Positions 49,938 to 60,423 of a DNA stretch of 64,000 nt are shown here, in pieces. The position numbers were made by a program, and so were the translations under genes. The DNA comes from Candidatus Latescibacterota bacterium (GTDB lineage: Bacteria; Krumholzibacteriota; Krumholzibacteriia; WVZY01), in contig WVZY01000008.1 in assembly GCA_011772205.1 (NCBI GenBank), positions 124,001 through 188,000 of the forward strand, written 5' to 3'. Below the pieces are notes generated by a model that saw nothing but the letters and a program-made list of their open reading frames with translations, made no database searches and had not been told where the DNA came from. The number at the start of each line of letters is the position of its first letter. The first letter of the stretch is position 1.

Positions 49938-52900
49938 CTATTTTGCCTTGGACCGAGCCCAAATCCTCTTCAACCGCCCCAAGAACCGATCCGCAATCAC
50001 ATAATATGTGGGGAGTACGAGAAGCGTAAGTACCGTTGAGCTGATAAGCCCACCCATCACGGCTCTTGCCAACGGGTAGTATTGAGCATCTGCAACATGA
50101 GCGCTTCCGACGGCCAAGGGAGTCAGACCAAGCACGGTTGTAGCTGCCGTCATCAGAATGGGCCTGAATCTCTCCTTTCCACCTTCAATAATCGCCTCGT
50201 TGAGGGGGAGCCCTTTCTTCCGGAAGTTGTTGATATGATCGATCAGGACAATTCCGTTGTTCACCACTATGCCGATGAGGATGACGAGTCCGATCATTGC
50301 CATCAGACCCATTGCCGTTTTCGTTGCTGCCAGCATCACCACAACGCCGAAGGAAGCAAACGGCAGGCAGCCCATGATGACTAACGGATGCAGCAATGAT
50401 TCAAATAACGCAGCCATCACCATGTATACGCAGATCAAAGCGAGCAATGCATTGATCGCCATTTCATTCGCCTGCTGTTGCTGTTCGATGATCCTGTCGC
50501 CGAATGCCCAGGAATAACCGAGGGGCAGTTGAATCGATTCCATGACTGCTTTGACTCTGTCTTGGATGTCTTTGGACTTTTCATCGTCGTACAGGCCCTG
50601 TACCGAAACGGCTGTCTTCTGATGCTGTCTAGTTATCACGGTGGGGCTTTTCGTCTCGATAAAATTCGCTACCGCCCCCAGGGTAATCTCCTTCCCATCG
50701 CTCATCCCAACGGTGAGGTTCCTGAGATTATAAATTCCGACGCGGTCTTCCGGATCGAGGGTGATGGTCATCGGCACTTCCCTCTCCTTTGTTTGAAATC
50801 TCCGGAGAGGAACGCCTCTGAATGTGAGATTCATGATAGCACCGATCGTTTCGGGTGTGATGGCGTGTCGAGAGGCAAGCTCACGATTGAGAGATACCTT
50901 GATCTCTTCCCTGCCCGTTTCGATGCTCGTTCGTACATCTTCGAGATCTCCAAGCAACTCGAACCGCCGCTTCACCTCGTCGGCAATCTCTTCTAGATAA
51001 TCCCCATCCTCACCGAACAGGGTCACGCGCATCAATTGAGCTCCACCGCTGCTCTGACCCTCCTCGTCTCCGAACCGCAAGGCGACCCCCGCCATCGGGG
51101 GAATGATTTCGCGAAGTTTCTTACGTTTCTCCTTGAGCTTATTTTTGGTCAGGTATTTGTCTTCGAAATAGATCGTCGTCGCTGCATCATTGTCCGCATA
51201 GTAACTGTAAACATCCCGGATCCCAAGTTCTTCGAGATTGGCTGCCAGCGTTTCTTCAACCCTGGACACGTACTTTTCCGTCTCATGGTACGAAAGGTTG
51301 TCGGTGAAATCGTAGGCAATGTAGATATTCTCGATGACCAGCCCTTCTTCTATGGAAAAACGCAGCAGCTTGGTCGCCTGCGCGCCAAATATGGTCCCCA
51401 CGAAAATGAGCGGAACGATCACAAAACCGGTGACAAAGGGTCTTTTCAAAGCTGTCCATCGGAGCGCCCGAATGTACCTGCGCTGAATTCTGCTGAGAAT
51501 CGCCGAGCTCTTCACTTCCTTGGGCTTTAGAATTCGGGATGTGAGGAATGGGATCAGCGTAAGTGACACGAGGAGTGAAAAGATCAGAGCGACGGATATG
51601 GTTATTCCTACCGTGGAGAGGTAAGTGAGGAGGCCGGTTGAGTCGGATGTGATGATTACCGGCGCAAAAACAATAATCGAAGTAAGCGTGGCTGCAACAA
51701 CGGCCCTTGCCACCTCTTTCGAGCCCACTACCGATGCTGCTATGCTCTCTTCACCCTTGGTCTGATGGCGGAAAATGGATTCCAGCACCACGATGGCGTT
51801 ATCTACGAGCAGTCCAACTCCAAGCATCAGCCCCATCATTGTCAGTATGTTCAAGCTTCTTCCAGTGAAAAAGAGGAAACCGCTTGTGCATAAAATCGAG
51901 AAAGGAATCGCGATCGCAACGATCAGAGTGGTTGTCCACCGCCTGAGGAAGAAATAGAGGACCATGATTGCGAACAATGCCCCGATCAGTCCAGCTTGCC
52001 TCAGGCCTCGAATGCTGTTGAGTATTTGATCGGACTGGTCGAAAAAGAGGAGTACGTTGATCCCCTCCATCGCCGGATCCTTGTTCACTCTATCCAGGAC
52101 GGCATGAACCCGCCTGCAGACATCAACGGTGTTGGCCCCAGAAGATTTTTGAACCCAGAAAGCGATCGCTTTTTCTCTGTTGAGGTGCCTCCCGTATTGA
52201 ATCTCGGGTTCGCCGTAGTAAACGTCAGCAATATCTTTGACCCTGAGTCCCTCCTGATTGATAACCATATTCTCGACTTCTTCCAGCGAACTGAAGCTGC
52301 CGACGGATCGAACGTGGTAGCGAAGCCCCCTGCTCGTGAGCTCACCGGCCGATGTCGTGAGGTTTGCGCTTTGCAACAAGCGAAACAATCCCCCTACATC
52401 CGCCCTGTGGGCTTTGAGGCGATCGAGTCTCAGATAGACGGAAACCTCCTTCGGTTCGATCCCATCGATGCCCACATTCCCAACCCCCTCTATTCTTTTG
52501 AGAGGATTGATGATCATTCTCTCCAGCAAATCATAGCTCCCCGAAAGGTCTTTACCCTTTGCAGAGATCCTCCCAACCATGATGGGAATATCATCCGAAT
52601 TGAACGTGAGAATCTGTATGGTCTCGATATCGTCCGGAAGCTCGCTGCGGATTTGATCGATCTTCTCTTTCACCTCGAGCCTCAGAACGCTGATGTCCTC
52701 ACCCCAGTTGAAAAGAATGCCAACGAATACATCATCCGGGGATGACCATGACCGGATTCGTTTGACATCACCCAGTGTGCTCACTACCTCCTCGATCGGT
52801 TTGGTAATCTTTCTCTCGACATGAGAGGGTATCGAGTTGGGGTAAGGTACATAGACGCCGATGAATGGATAATCCATGCGAGGAAGAAACTCGATGGGGA

Positions 52901-52994
52901 GCTTGGAGACGGATATCGCGCCGATGAGCAGTAGTGTAATCAGGCCCATCGAGACGATGACGGGCTTTTTCACTGCAAATTCGTACAGCCTCAT
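49938..52994 (-). CDS. RND efflux permease (HAE family), second subunit
   Basis: 1018 residues from ATG 52994 (AAAGTAG-type weak SD). Twelve transmembrane helices in two halves with two large periplasmic loops, and the RND motifs LMLGVGLLVDNAIVVLE and GIVVNNGIVLIDHI. The gene's 5' end follows the first permease by 7 bp. Two permeases with one adaptor recall MdtABC, whose permeases form a heterotrimer. No TolC-type outer-membrane gene in the window. Confidence 0.93.
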   Translation of the reverse strand: MRLYEFAVKKPVIVSMGLITLLLIGAISVSKLPIEFLPRMDYPFIGVYVPYPNSIPSHVERKITKPIEEVVSTLGDVKRIRSWSSPDDVFVGILFNWGEDISVLRLEVKEKIDQIRSELPDDIETIQILTFNSDDIPIMVGRISAKGKDLSGSYDLLERMIINPLKRIEGVGNVGIDGIEPKEVSVYLRLDRLKAHRADVGGLFRLLQSANLTTSAGELTSRGLRYHVRSVGSFSSLEEVENMVINQEGLRVKDIADVYYGEPEIQYGRHLNREKAIAFWVQKSSGANTVDVCRRVHAVLDRVNKDPAMEGINVLLFFDQSDQILNSIRGLRQAGLIGALFAIMVLYFFLRRWTTTLIVAIAIPFSILCTSGFLFFTGRSLNILTMMGLMLGVGLLVDNAIVVLESIFRHQTKGEESIAASVVGSKEVARAVVAATLTSIIVFAPVIITSDSTGLLTYLSTVGITISVALIFSLLVSLTLIPFLTSRILKPKEVKSSAILSRIQRRYIRALRWTALKRPFVTGFVIVPLIFVGTIFGAQATKLLRFSIEEGLVIENIYIAYDFTDNLSYHETEKYVSRVEETLAANLEELGIRDVYSYYADNDAATTIYFEDKYLTKNKLKEKRKKLREIIPPMAGVALRFGDEEGQSSGGAQLMRVTLFGEDGDYLEEIADEVKRRFELLGDLEDVRTSIETGREEIKVSLNRELASRHAITPETIGAIMNLTFRGVPLRRFQTKEREVPMTITLDPEDRVGIYNLRNLTVGMSDGKEITLGAVANFIETKSPTVITRQHQKTAVSVQGLYDDEKSKDIQDRVKAVMESIQLPLGYSWAFGDRIIEQQQQANEMAINALLALICVYMVMAALFESLLHPLVIMGCLPFASFGVVVMLAATKTAMGLMAMIGLVILIGIVVNNGIVLIDHINNFRKKGLPLNEAIIEGGKERFRPILMTAATTVLGLTPLAVGSAHVADAQYYPLARAVMGGLISSTVLTLLVLPTYYVIADRFLGRLKRIWARSKAK

Positions 52995-53001
52995 GGCATC
53001 T

Positions 53002-56000
53002 CTACTTTCCCCTAGCCACAACGGCATAGAGCGAGGGGATCACGAGCAGTGTCAAGATTGTCGCACCGAGAAGCCCCCCAATAACGGTGAGGGCCATCGG
53101 TGCTCTGATTTCCGAACCTTCCCCAAGCCCCAGGGCCATCGGGAGAAGGCCGAGAACGGTCGTCATCGTCGTCATGATGATCGGTCTCAATCGAACCCTT
53201 CCCCCCTCGATGATCGCCTCGTACTTGGCCATACCCCTACGCCGGAGGATGTTTATGTAGTCGATCAGAACGATCCCGTTATTCACCACGATGCCAGCAA
53301 GCATGATGGCGCCGATGAGCACCACAACGCTAATGGATTTGCCCGTTAAGAATAGTGTCCAAATGACCCCGATTGCCCCTAGGGGAACTGTGAACAGGAT
53401 GATAAAAGGATGAAGGAAAGACTCGAACTGCGAGGCCATCACTAGATATACGAGAAAGATCGCCAGAATGAGAGCAAACCTGAGATTCTTGTAGGAGTGG
53501 AGAAGCTCTTCATTCTGGCCGCCGAGCTCAACGGTGGCTTCCGGGGGGATCGGAATCCCGGCGATGACGGCTTCAATATCCTTGGACACAGACCCTAGAT
53601 CGCGATCCGTGAGATTCGCCGAAACAACCGCGGCGCGCTGCTGTGAAATCCGGCTGATTTGGGCAAGCCCCTTAGCGGCATCCACATCGGCTACTGTACC
53701 CAATGAGATCGGCGTCCCCCCGCGTTCTCCAACGACGAGAGACTTCAGTATCCCGATATCTTCGGATCTCCAAGCGGTGGTCCTTACCCGAATATCCACC
53801 TGTTGTTCTTTCTCCTTGAACTTAGTGGGAACATCCCCCTGTATTTTGGTTTTCAGAATATTCGCGACATCGTCCAGCGAGAGGCCGAGCGAGGAAAGCC
53901 TGACACGATCAAAAATGATGTTCAGCTCGGGATTTCCCGGCTCCATCGATGTCTTGGCATCTTTGATGCCCGGTATCGTTGCAATGCCGTCAACGATATC
54001 ATTGGATACTCTGCTCAGGACGTCCAGATTGTAGCCAAACACGTCGACTTCGATGGGCGTTTGGAAGGTGAAGTACATTGGTCGCGAAAACTTGTATGTC
54101 ATCCCTCCGATGTCCGCAAACCGATCCCTAAGATCCGCAATGAGCCGCGCTTCCGCTTTCTTGTCCCCTCGCTGTTTCATAATAACGTTCAGCTGCCCGA
54201 TATTTTTGTCTTTGCTCTTTACGTTGCTGCCCAGTCGGCTCGCTAGCCCGACACTCGAGAAGTACGTATCCACCGCTTTTTCTGAAGCGACAATGGATTC
54301 CATCTTCTCCAGTTTCGCGCTGGTAGCGTCCAGCGGGCTCCCCTCCGGAAGCTTCACATTGAAACTGAATTCTCCCTGAGAAAACTGAGGAATCAGCTCT
54401 TTGCCGACGAATGCGGATAACCAGAGACTTGCAACGAAGAGAAGTACGATACCTGCTAGAAACACGCCTTTGTGTGAAAGAGTCCACTGCAGGAGTGGCA
54501 CATAGCGTACCTCGAGAAAGGCAAAGCCCCGTCCGAACGTAGTGAGAAGCGGTCGTGTGAGAAAGCTCATCGATCGGCTGATCTGCCTGCTGATGAACCG
54601 CAAGCTTTTGATGCAAAATATAACTACGGATTCGGCAATACCGCCTATCCTTTTGAAGAAACGCTTCACGCGGGATTTGGGGATGTTGGACTGGGTGCTG
54701 GATCCCACTGCTGTCGGAGTTTCGCTCGTACGAAATTTCAAAGAAGAAATCATCGGAATCAGCATGAGCGCGACAATGAGGGAAGCTAGAAGAGATACAG
54801 AAACGGTAAGAGCCTGATCCTTGAACACCTGTCCTGCGATGCCTTCCACGAACACAATGGGAAGGAATACAGCGACAGTCGTCAACGTGGACGCGATGAC
54901 GGCTTTGCCAACTTCGCTTGCTCCTACGACCGTGGCTTCTCGTCGATCCATCCCACCATCTTTGTGGCGCGAGATGTTTTCCAAAACGACGATCGAATTG
55001 TCCACGAGCATCCCCACACCCAGGGCAAGCCCTCCCAGCGACATCAGGTTCAGTGACACGCCGAGCTGGCGCATCAGCACGAACGTGGTCATGACCGAAA
55101 TCGGGATTGAAAGTCCGATAATGATGGTGCTTCTCAGATCCTTCAGGAAAAAGAAAAGAATGATAACGGCGAGGATGGCTCCCAAGATGGCATTTGATTT
55201 CACCTCGCCGATCGCTTTCTTGATAAATCGTGACTGGTCGAACAGGATCTCTGTTTCAATGCCTTTTTCCATTTGAGTTTTCAGAGAACTTAACCTCCAC
55301 CGGATCGCGTTGGCCACTTCGACCGTGTTGGCGTCACCCTCTTTATAGATCGCAACCTCTACGGCCTCTTTGCCGTTTATCCGGGTGATTACTTCGCGTT
55401 CCCTGAAGCCCCGCCTTATCGCACCAAGGTCGGCAAGGATGATGCGTTTTCCCTCCTGTTCTTGCACGATGGTGTTACGAATTTCACCAAGATTCTTGAA
55501 TTCATTCTCCGTTCTCAGGAGAAACTCGGATCCCTTATCTCTCAGCCTTCCGCCGGATTGATTCACATTATCCTGGAGAAGCCTCGTACTGACCTGAGAA
55601 ATCGGGACTCCGAACATCGCCAGCTTTCTCTCGTCGAGCTCGACCTGAATCTCTTCTTCGAGCCCCCCCAGAACTTTTGCGCTTGCCACCCCTTCGAGCG
55701 ACTCGAGTTCTCTCTTGAGCGTCCGGTCGGCAATATATCTCAGCTTGACGAGGTTGCCCGACCCGTATATTCCAACGCGCATAATCGGGTCGAGTGATGG
55801 ATCGTACCGCAGGATAACCGGCTGGCTGCACTCCTTGGGCAGTTCTATAAGGTCGATTTTATCCCTGACATCGAGTGCAACATAGTCCATCCGCGTCTTC
55901 CACGTGAACTCCAAGGTAATCTCGGACAAGCCCGGCTTGGATACCGACTGAAGCGTCCTCAGGCCGCTGATTACGCCAACGGCCTCCTCGAGAGGCCGAG

Positions 56001-56190
56001 TGACGAAGTTCTCCACTTCCATCGGAGCAGCATCCGGATATTCCGTCTGGACGGTAAGAGTCGGATAGGATATATCCGGCAACAGTTTCAAACGCAGCCG
56101 GTCCAGGGAAACAAAACCGAAAACTACGGCCGCCAGAAAAATCATTGCAATGGTGACGGGTTTGTTGACGGAAAAATTGATGATTTTCAC
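53002..56190 (-). CDS. RND efflux permease (HAE family), first subunit
   Basis: 1062 residues from GTG 56190 (AAAGGT nine bases upstream). Typical N-terminus (NFSVNKPVTIAMIFLAAVVF), a DxxP-type loop, and the helix-4 motif GGLALGVGMLVDNSIVVLEN. Inner-membrane proton-driven exporter of hydrophobic compounds. A long central cytoplasmic loop (~495-550) is notable. Follows the adaptor gene by 71 bp. Confidence 0.93.
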   Translation of the reverse strand: MKIINFSVNKPVTIAMIFLAAVVFGFVSLDRLRLKLLPDISYPTLTVQTEYPDAAPMEVENFVTRPLEEAVGVISGLRTLQSVSKPGLSEITLEFTWKTRMDYVALDVRDKIDLIELPKECSQPVILRYDPSLDPIMRVGIYGSGNLVKLRYIADRTLKRELESLEGVASAKVLGGLEEEIQVELDERKLAMFGVPISQVSTRLLQDNVNQSGGRLRDKGSEFLLRTENEFKNLGEIRNTIVQEQEGKRIILADLGAIRRGFREREVITRINGKEAVEVAIYKEGDANTVEVANAIRWRLSSLKTQMEKGIETEILFDQSRFIKKAIGEVKSNAILGAILAVIILFFFLKDLRSTIIIGLSIPISVMTTFVLMRQLGVSLNLMSLGGLALGVGMLVDNSIVVLENISRHKDGGMDRREATVVGASEVGKAVIASTLTTVAVFLPIVFVEGIAGQVFKDQALTVSVSLLASLIVALMLIPMISSLKFRTSETPTAVGSSTQSNIPKSRVKRFFKRIGGIAESVVIFCIKSLRFISRQISRSMSFLTRPLLTTFGRGFAFLEVRYVPLLQWTLSHKGVFLAGIVLLFVASLWLSAFVGKELIPQFSQGEFSFNVKLPEGSPLDATSAKLEKMESIVASEKAVDTYFSSVGLASRLGSNVKSKDKNIGQLNVIMKQRGDKKAEARLIADLRDRFADIGGMTYKFSRPMYFTFQTPIEVDVFGYNLDVLSRVSNDIVDGIATIPGIKDAKTSMEPGNPELNIIFDRVRLSSLGLSLDDVANILKTKIQGDVPTKFKEKEQQVDIRVRTTAWRSEDIGILKSLVVGERGGTPISLGTVADVDAAKGLAQISRISQQRAAVVSANLTDRDLGSVSKDIEAVIAGIPIPPEATVELGGQNEELLHSYKNLRFALILAIFLVYLVMASQFESFLHPFIILFTVPLGAIGVIWTLFLTGKSISVVVLIGAIMLAGIVVNNGIVLIDYINILRRRGMAKYEAIIEGGRVRLRPIIMTTMTTVLGLLPMALGLGEGSEIRAPMALTVIGGLLGATILTLLVIPSLYAVVARGK

Positions 56191-56261
56191 GGTGGGAGGA
56201 CCTTTCCTTCGTATGGTATGAAAACTAGCAGGAGCATCTGTACGCCCGGCTGCACCAGCTT

Positions 56262-57455
56262 TTATTTATCGACTCTGGCTGCTTGGGTAACACTGTCCGC
56301 GTCGGCCCTATTCAGGATCTTGATCTTCGTCCCCGTTCTCAAGCCGCCCGTCCCGATGACGATAACCGTATCGCCTTCTGCGATCCCCCCGAGAATCTCG
56401 GCGTATTCCTCGTCCTCGAATCCAACTCTCACTTCTATCTTCCGAGCCGAGTCGGCCTCAGCAACATAAACGAACGTCTCCCCGGCATCGGAAACTACTC
56501 CCCGCCTCGGTATAGCAAGCGTTTCTTCATGTGTTTCGGTGACGATCCGAACCCTCACGAAGCTTCCCGGCATCGCATTCCCTCTCGTCTCCACGGTCAC
56601 CTTGATCGTTCCGGTTCTCTCGTCCACGCTTGGGGAAATGAGTGTAATCTTACCCTTAAGCTGAGAAGCTGGGTCGCTGTCCGGGGTAATCAATACTTCC
56701 TGGCCGACCTTGACACTGGCGATTTCTTTCTCAGGCAGGTACAAGCGGACAAGCAGAGGATTGGTATCCGCAATCTCAAACAGTATCGATCCAATGCTCA
56801 CATTTTCTCCTCGATCCACCTCCCTCAACGTAATGACGCCATCGAACGGCGCACGGATTTTTGTGTACTCATACCTGAGCAGGGCCGCTTCGTACTGGTT
56901 TTCGGCGAGCTCGTATTGATACTTGATGTCCGAAAGCTCCTTGTCACTCAGGAGGCTGCGTTCATGGATCGATCGGAGCCGCTCATACTCCCGTTTTTGC
57001 TTGTCTCTGTTGATCCTCGCCTCATCGAGCGCGACCTTCTGCTCTTTGTCGTCGAGCTCGCAAATAAGATCGCCCTCTCTCACCACCGCACCTTCCTCTA
57101 CAAGCAGTTTTTTCACCTCTCCCGCTATCTTGGCGAGAACAGCCACCTGCTTCTCGGGCTCCAGGGCAGCTGTAGTGAGGTAATAAGAAGAGATCTTCCT
57201 GGGTTGCGCCTCCGCGACCTCGACGGGAACGAGGTCGACATCTTTTTCATCGTCCTCTTCGCCTTTTTTACCGGAGTCGGCTGCCGCCTGATTCGCTTGC
57301 TCCGTCGTGGTATCCGATGCGGCAAGGCTATCAGCCGTCCCAGCAGCTTCTCCTGAGCCAGGACCCTTGCGAACCACGTAAGTTGCTATAATTAAAACAG
57401 CTACAATAAAAACAACCACGCCGGCAATTCTGCCGCGCTTTCTCCAACTCGCCAT
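56262..57455 (-). CDS. RND periplasmic adaptor subunit (membrane fusion protein)
   Basis: 397 residues. One N-terminal membrane anchor (~10-28), an acidic Asp/Glu/Thr/Ala-rich linker (~30-75), then lipoyl, alpha-hairpin (INRDKQKREYERLRSIHE), beta-barrel and membrane-proximal domains. No lipobox. Links the RND permeases to an outer-membrane factor. First gene of the adaptor-permease-permease operon; GAGAGGA lies before ATG 57455. Confidence 0.92.
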   Translation of the reverse strand: MASWRKRGRIAGVVVFIVAVLIIATYVVRKGPGSGEAAGTADSLAASDTTTEQANQAAADSGKKGEEDDEKDVDLVPVEVAEAQPRKISSYYLTTAALEPEKQVAVLAKIAGEVKKLLVEEGAVVREGDLICELDDKEQKVALDEARINRDKQKREYERLRSIHERSLLSDKELSDIKYQYELAENQYEAALLRYEYTKIRAPFDGVITLREVDRGENVSIGSILFEIADTNPLLVRLYLPEKEIASVKVGQEVLITPDSDPASQLKGKITLISPSVDERTGTIKVTVETRGNAMPGSFVRVRIVTETHEETLAIPRRGVVSDAGETFVYVAEADSARKIEVRVGFEDEEYAEILGGIAEGDTVIVIGTGGLRTGTKIKILNRADADSVTQAARVDK

Positions 57456-57665
57456 GTTTACATCCTCTCGATAAGGGTGGGTTACATATAATTACGGAAG
57501 CTTCAGCCGAAAGTTACTTCGGAAACAGTTTGCGGGTCCTTTCGAAAATATAGCCCTCTCATCCGAAAAATCCAGCCATCTCTCATAATTCTTGCATCTC
57601 TGAGACGATCTCAAGAAAAGATTGATAACGAAGGAATAGGGGTATATTTTAACTGCGAAGGAGGA

Positions 57666-58481
57666 ATGAAAACGCCAATGAGAACCTACTACTATCACGG
57701 GCGCAGACCCCTGGCGGGTGGAAACTTCACCAGCGGCGTCGTTGGCCGGCTGATCCTTGCCAACGTCCTCATTTATATCCTCCAACTGGTCTTGCCGGTT
57801 CGATTCAGCCTGCTCCTCGCCCTTACCCCCAGGGTTATCATCGAAGATTTCTACATTTGGCAGATTTTTACCTACATGTTCCTCCATGGGGGATTCTGGC
57901 ATCTATTCTTCAACATGCTCATGCTTTTTATGTTCGGTAGTACTCTCGAATCCGTCTGGGGAGGGAGAAGATTCCTGAATTACTACGTTGCCTGCGGGAT
58001 CGGAGGCGCCGTCTTCAGCTTTATCTTCAACTACAACAACCTTATTTTGGGCGCCAGTGGAGCGATTTTCGGTGTGTTTCTCGCTTATGCGATGATTTTT
58101 CCAGATAATATCGTATACCTTCAATTCCTGTTTCCCGTAAAGGCCAAACACCTCATTGTTTTCTTCGCAGCCCTCCAAATTGCGATGGGTCTGTCGGGAC
58201 CGAGCGGGATCGCATTTTTCGCGCACCTGGGAGGCATGGCGGCGGGTCTGATTTTCTTTCGCAAGCAAATTGCCAACTCGAAATGGGTTGCGAGGGCGCG
58301 CCGGAGATGGTCGGACTATTCCCGGCGAAAAAGAGGCCAATGGGAAGCGCAAGAAGATGCTAATATCGACTCGATCCTGGACAAGATTACCGCCAAAGGA
58401 TACGAGAAGCTTAGCGCTACCGAGAAGCGGATACTCGAGAACTACAGCAAAAAGAGCAAAGAAGACTCTGGCGACACCTAA
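57666..58481 (+). CDS. Rhomboid-family intramembrane serine protease
   Basis: 271 residues from ATG 57666; ATG 57678 is also possible, since AAGGAGG sits one to two bases before the first and 13 before the second. Six hydrophobic helices. Catalytic Ser131 in GASGAIFG and His187 in AHLGG (numbered from 57666). The WRxxT-type entry is HGGFWHLFFNM. A basic soluble tail (~200-271) follows. Cleaves membrane-protein substrates; targets unknown. Followed by a MATE gene 32 bp later, probably co-transcribed. Confidence 0.9.
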   Translation: MKTPMRTYYYHGRRPLAGGNFTSGVVGRLILANVLIYILQLVLPVRFSLLLALTPRVIIEDFYIWQIFTYMFLHGGFWHLFFNMLMLFMFGSTLESVWGGRRFLNYYVACGIGGAVFSFIFNYNNLILGASGAIFGVFLAYAMIFPDNIVYLQFLFPVKAKHLIVFFAALQIAMGLSGPSGIAFFAHLGGMAAGLIFFRKQIANSKWVARARRRWSDYSRRKRGQWEAQEDANIDSILDKITAKGYEKLSATEKRILENYSKKSKEDSGDT

Positions 58482-58513
58482 TCCCGTCACACCAATCAAT
58501 CTCACCCGAATCG

Positions 58514-59863
58514 ATGGATATAGCCGAACACCAAAATCCGGGCGGATACCGGGAAGTATGGAATCTAGCCTATCCGGCGATCCTCACCATGGTGTCTCAA
58601 ACCGTTATGTGGACGGTGGATTCCGCGATGGTAGGCCACGCCGGAAAAGTCGAACTTGCTGCCGTGGGTCTCGGCGGCATCCTGGTATGGACAGTTTATT
58701 CTTTCTTTCTCGGTCTCACGAACAGCATCAATACGTTCGTATCCCAAAACTTCGGCGCCAAGAAACTGGACAGGTGCGCGGAATATTTGTGGCAGGGCCT
58801 TTATATCGCACTCGCCGCGGGAGTCATGATCCTTGCGCTCAGATTTTTGAATGGCTGGATCATCGATCTTCTCCGCCCATCAGAGGAGGTCAGGGGGCGC
58901 TGCATCGCCTATGCGAACATCCGGATGCTCAGCGGGCCGTTTACAATGATGCACTTCGCTTATGCGAACTTCTTCAGGGGCATCGGCAACACCAAAACTC
59001 CAATGAAGGTCGTGGTATTTGCGAACCTTCTGAATATAATCGGGGACTATTTTCTCATTTTCGGGAAAGGCCCTTTTCCCGCAATGGGTGTCGTTGGCGC
59101 AGCTTGGGCAACCGCATTCGCCAATTTTCTCTCGGCGTACATTTTCGCTGTCGTCGCTTCTTCCGGCAAATACCGCAGGGTCTATGGCACCTTAGAGCAC
59201 TGGCGCCCACATCTTTCGGAGATCAAGAGCTTGCTGCGGATCGGCATTCCGATCGCTGTCCATTTCTTCCTGGATATGGGTAGTTTCCTCGTGTTCTCTG
59301 CCTACATCGGCCGGATGGGGACCGAACCCCTCGCGGTGAATCAAATCGTCATCCAAATCCTTGCCCTCTCTTTCATGCCATGCCAAGGATTCTCCATTGC
59401 TGCTACGACATTGATGGGTCAATATATCGGCGCCCGCAGATCGGACCTTGCCAAGAAGAGCGCGTACACGGCTCTAAAGCTCGGTGCGACATACTCAGGG
59501 ATTGTAGCAATAATATGCATCACCTTTCCCGGCCCACTGGTTCGTATATTCAACACCGATCCGGTCGTGGTCTCGTTAGGCAAGCAAACGATGCTCTGGG
59601 CCGCGCTATTTATAATCTTCGACGCAATCCAAATGGTCTCCAGCGGAGCGCTTCGCGGCGCCGGAGATACGAAAGTGCCTATGAAGATCACCATCGGAGG
59701 AGCATGGTTTCTGTTCATCCCACTCGCATACATTTTCGGCACGGTGCTTTCGGGAGGAATAGTCTGGGCTTGGGCGGGTGGAGCCATCTACGCACTTTTT
59801 CTGGGGGCTGCGATGTCCTGGCGATTGATGAGGGACCGTTGGAGAGATATACGGATCGAGTAA
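58514..59863 (+). CDS. MATE-family multidrug/toxin efflux transporter
   Basis: 449 residues with twelve hydrophobic helices in two homologous halves. The N-terminal half includes VMWTVDSAMVGHAGKVELAAV, the family's conserved loop. Cation-coupled exporter of cationic compounds in the inner membrane. Plus-strand, paired with the rhomboid gene. Confidence 0.92.
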   Translation: MDIAEHQNPGGYREVWNLAYPAILTMVSQTVMWTVDSAMVGHAGKVELAAVGLGGILVWTVYSFFLGLTNSINTFVSQNFGAKKLDRCAEYLWQGLYIALAAGVMILALRFLNGWIIDLLRPSEEVRGRCIAYANIRMLSGPFTMMHFAYANFFRGIGNTKTPMKVVVFANLLNIIGDYFLIFGKGPFPAMGVVGAAWATAFANFLSAYIFAVVASSGKYRRVYGTLEHWRPHLSEIKSLLRIGIPIAVHFFLDMGSFLVFSAYIGRMGTEPLAVNQIVIQILALSFMPCQGFSIAATTLMGQYIGARRSDLAKKSAYTALKLGATYSGIVAIICITFPGPLVRIFNTDPVVVSLGKQTMLWAALFIIFDAIQMVSSGALRGAGDTKVPMKITIGGAWFLFIPLAYIFGTVLSGGIVWAWAGGAIYALFLGAAMSWRLMRDRWRDIRIE

Positions 59864-59904
59864 CTCGTTATATAATAATTAGTTATATCCTATTCAAATA
59901 CCCA

Positions 59905-60423
59905 TTATGTGATTGACAGAGGGACTTGACCGGCCAGCGCTTCGTTGAAAGCCTGAGCTTCCTCATCGCTAAGTTGTCGCGATGCCTCGCCATCTTTTAT
60001 CCGCACGGCATAGCTTCGGGTTGAATTTCTCCCGGTTAGATAGGTGATGATGTATCCGCTACCGTTTCCATCGAGCATGCACAGCGAGTAGCTCTGCTGC
60101 CCTGCGATATCCTCGAACGCGTCATAGCGAACGAGAGCAGAGCGATGGAAGAAGGATTGGCTGTGGCGGATCAGGTCGGAAAGATCGGACGTTGCTTTTT
60201 TGATGTCTCGCTGGTTTTCCTCAACTGCACGGAGAATTGCCAGGATGATGTCTTCAGGCTTCCCGTCCGACTTTAGATTCGCCAAAGGCCTGGACACAGC
60301 GGACAGCCGGATTGCGAACACGAGCATGAGCACAAGAGTCAACAGGGCTACGATTGCGATGGAAAACAGGATAGAACCTGAGTGAGCGTTGAAAAAGGCA
60401 CCGATGTCGCTTGAGAATTCCAT
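59905..60423 (-). CDS. DUF4446 family protein
   Basis: 172 residues from ATG 60423 (AGGGGG six bases upstream); the open frame continues upstream into a repeat but that part is not protein-like. One N-terminal transmembrane helix (~17-42) is followed by a helical linker and a C-terminal beta domain. This is the arrangement of DUF4446, widespread in Firmicutes and candidate phyla and of unknown function. Converges with the MATE gene, 41 bp between stops. Confidence 0.85.
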   Translation of the reverse strand: MEFSSDIGAFFNAHSGSILFSIAIVALLTLVLMLVFAIRLSAVSRPLANLKSDGKPEDIILAILRAVEENQRDIKKATSDLSDLIRHSQSFFHRSALVRYDAFEDIAGQQSYSLCMLDGNGSGYIITYLTGRNSTRSYAVRIKDGEASRQLSDEEAQAFNEALAGQVPLSIT

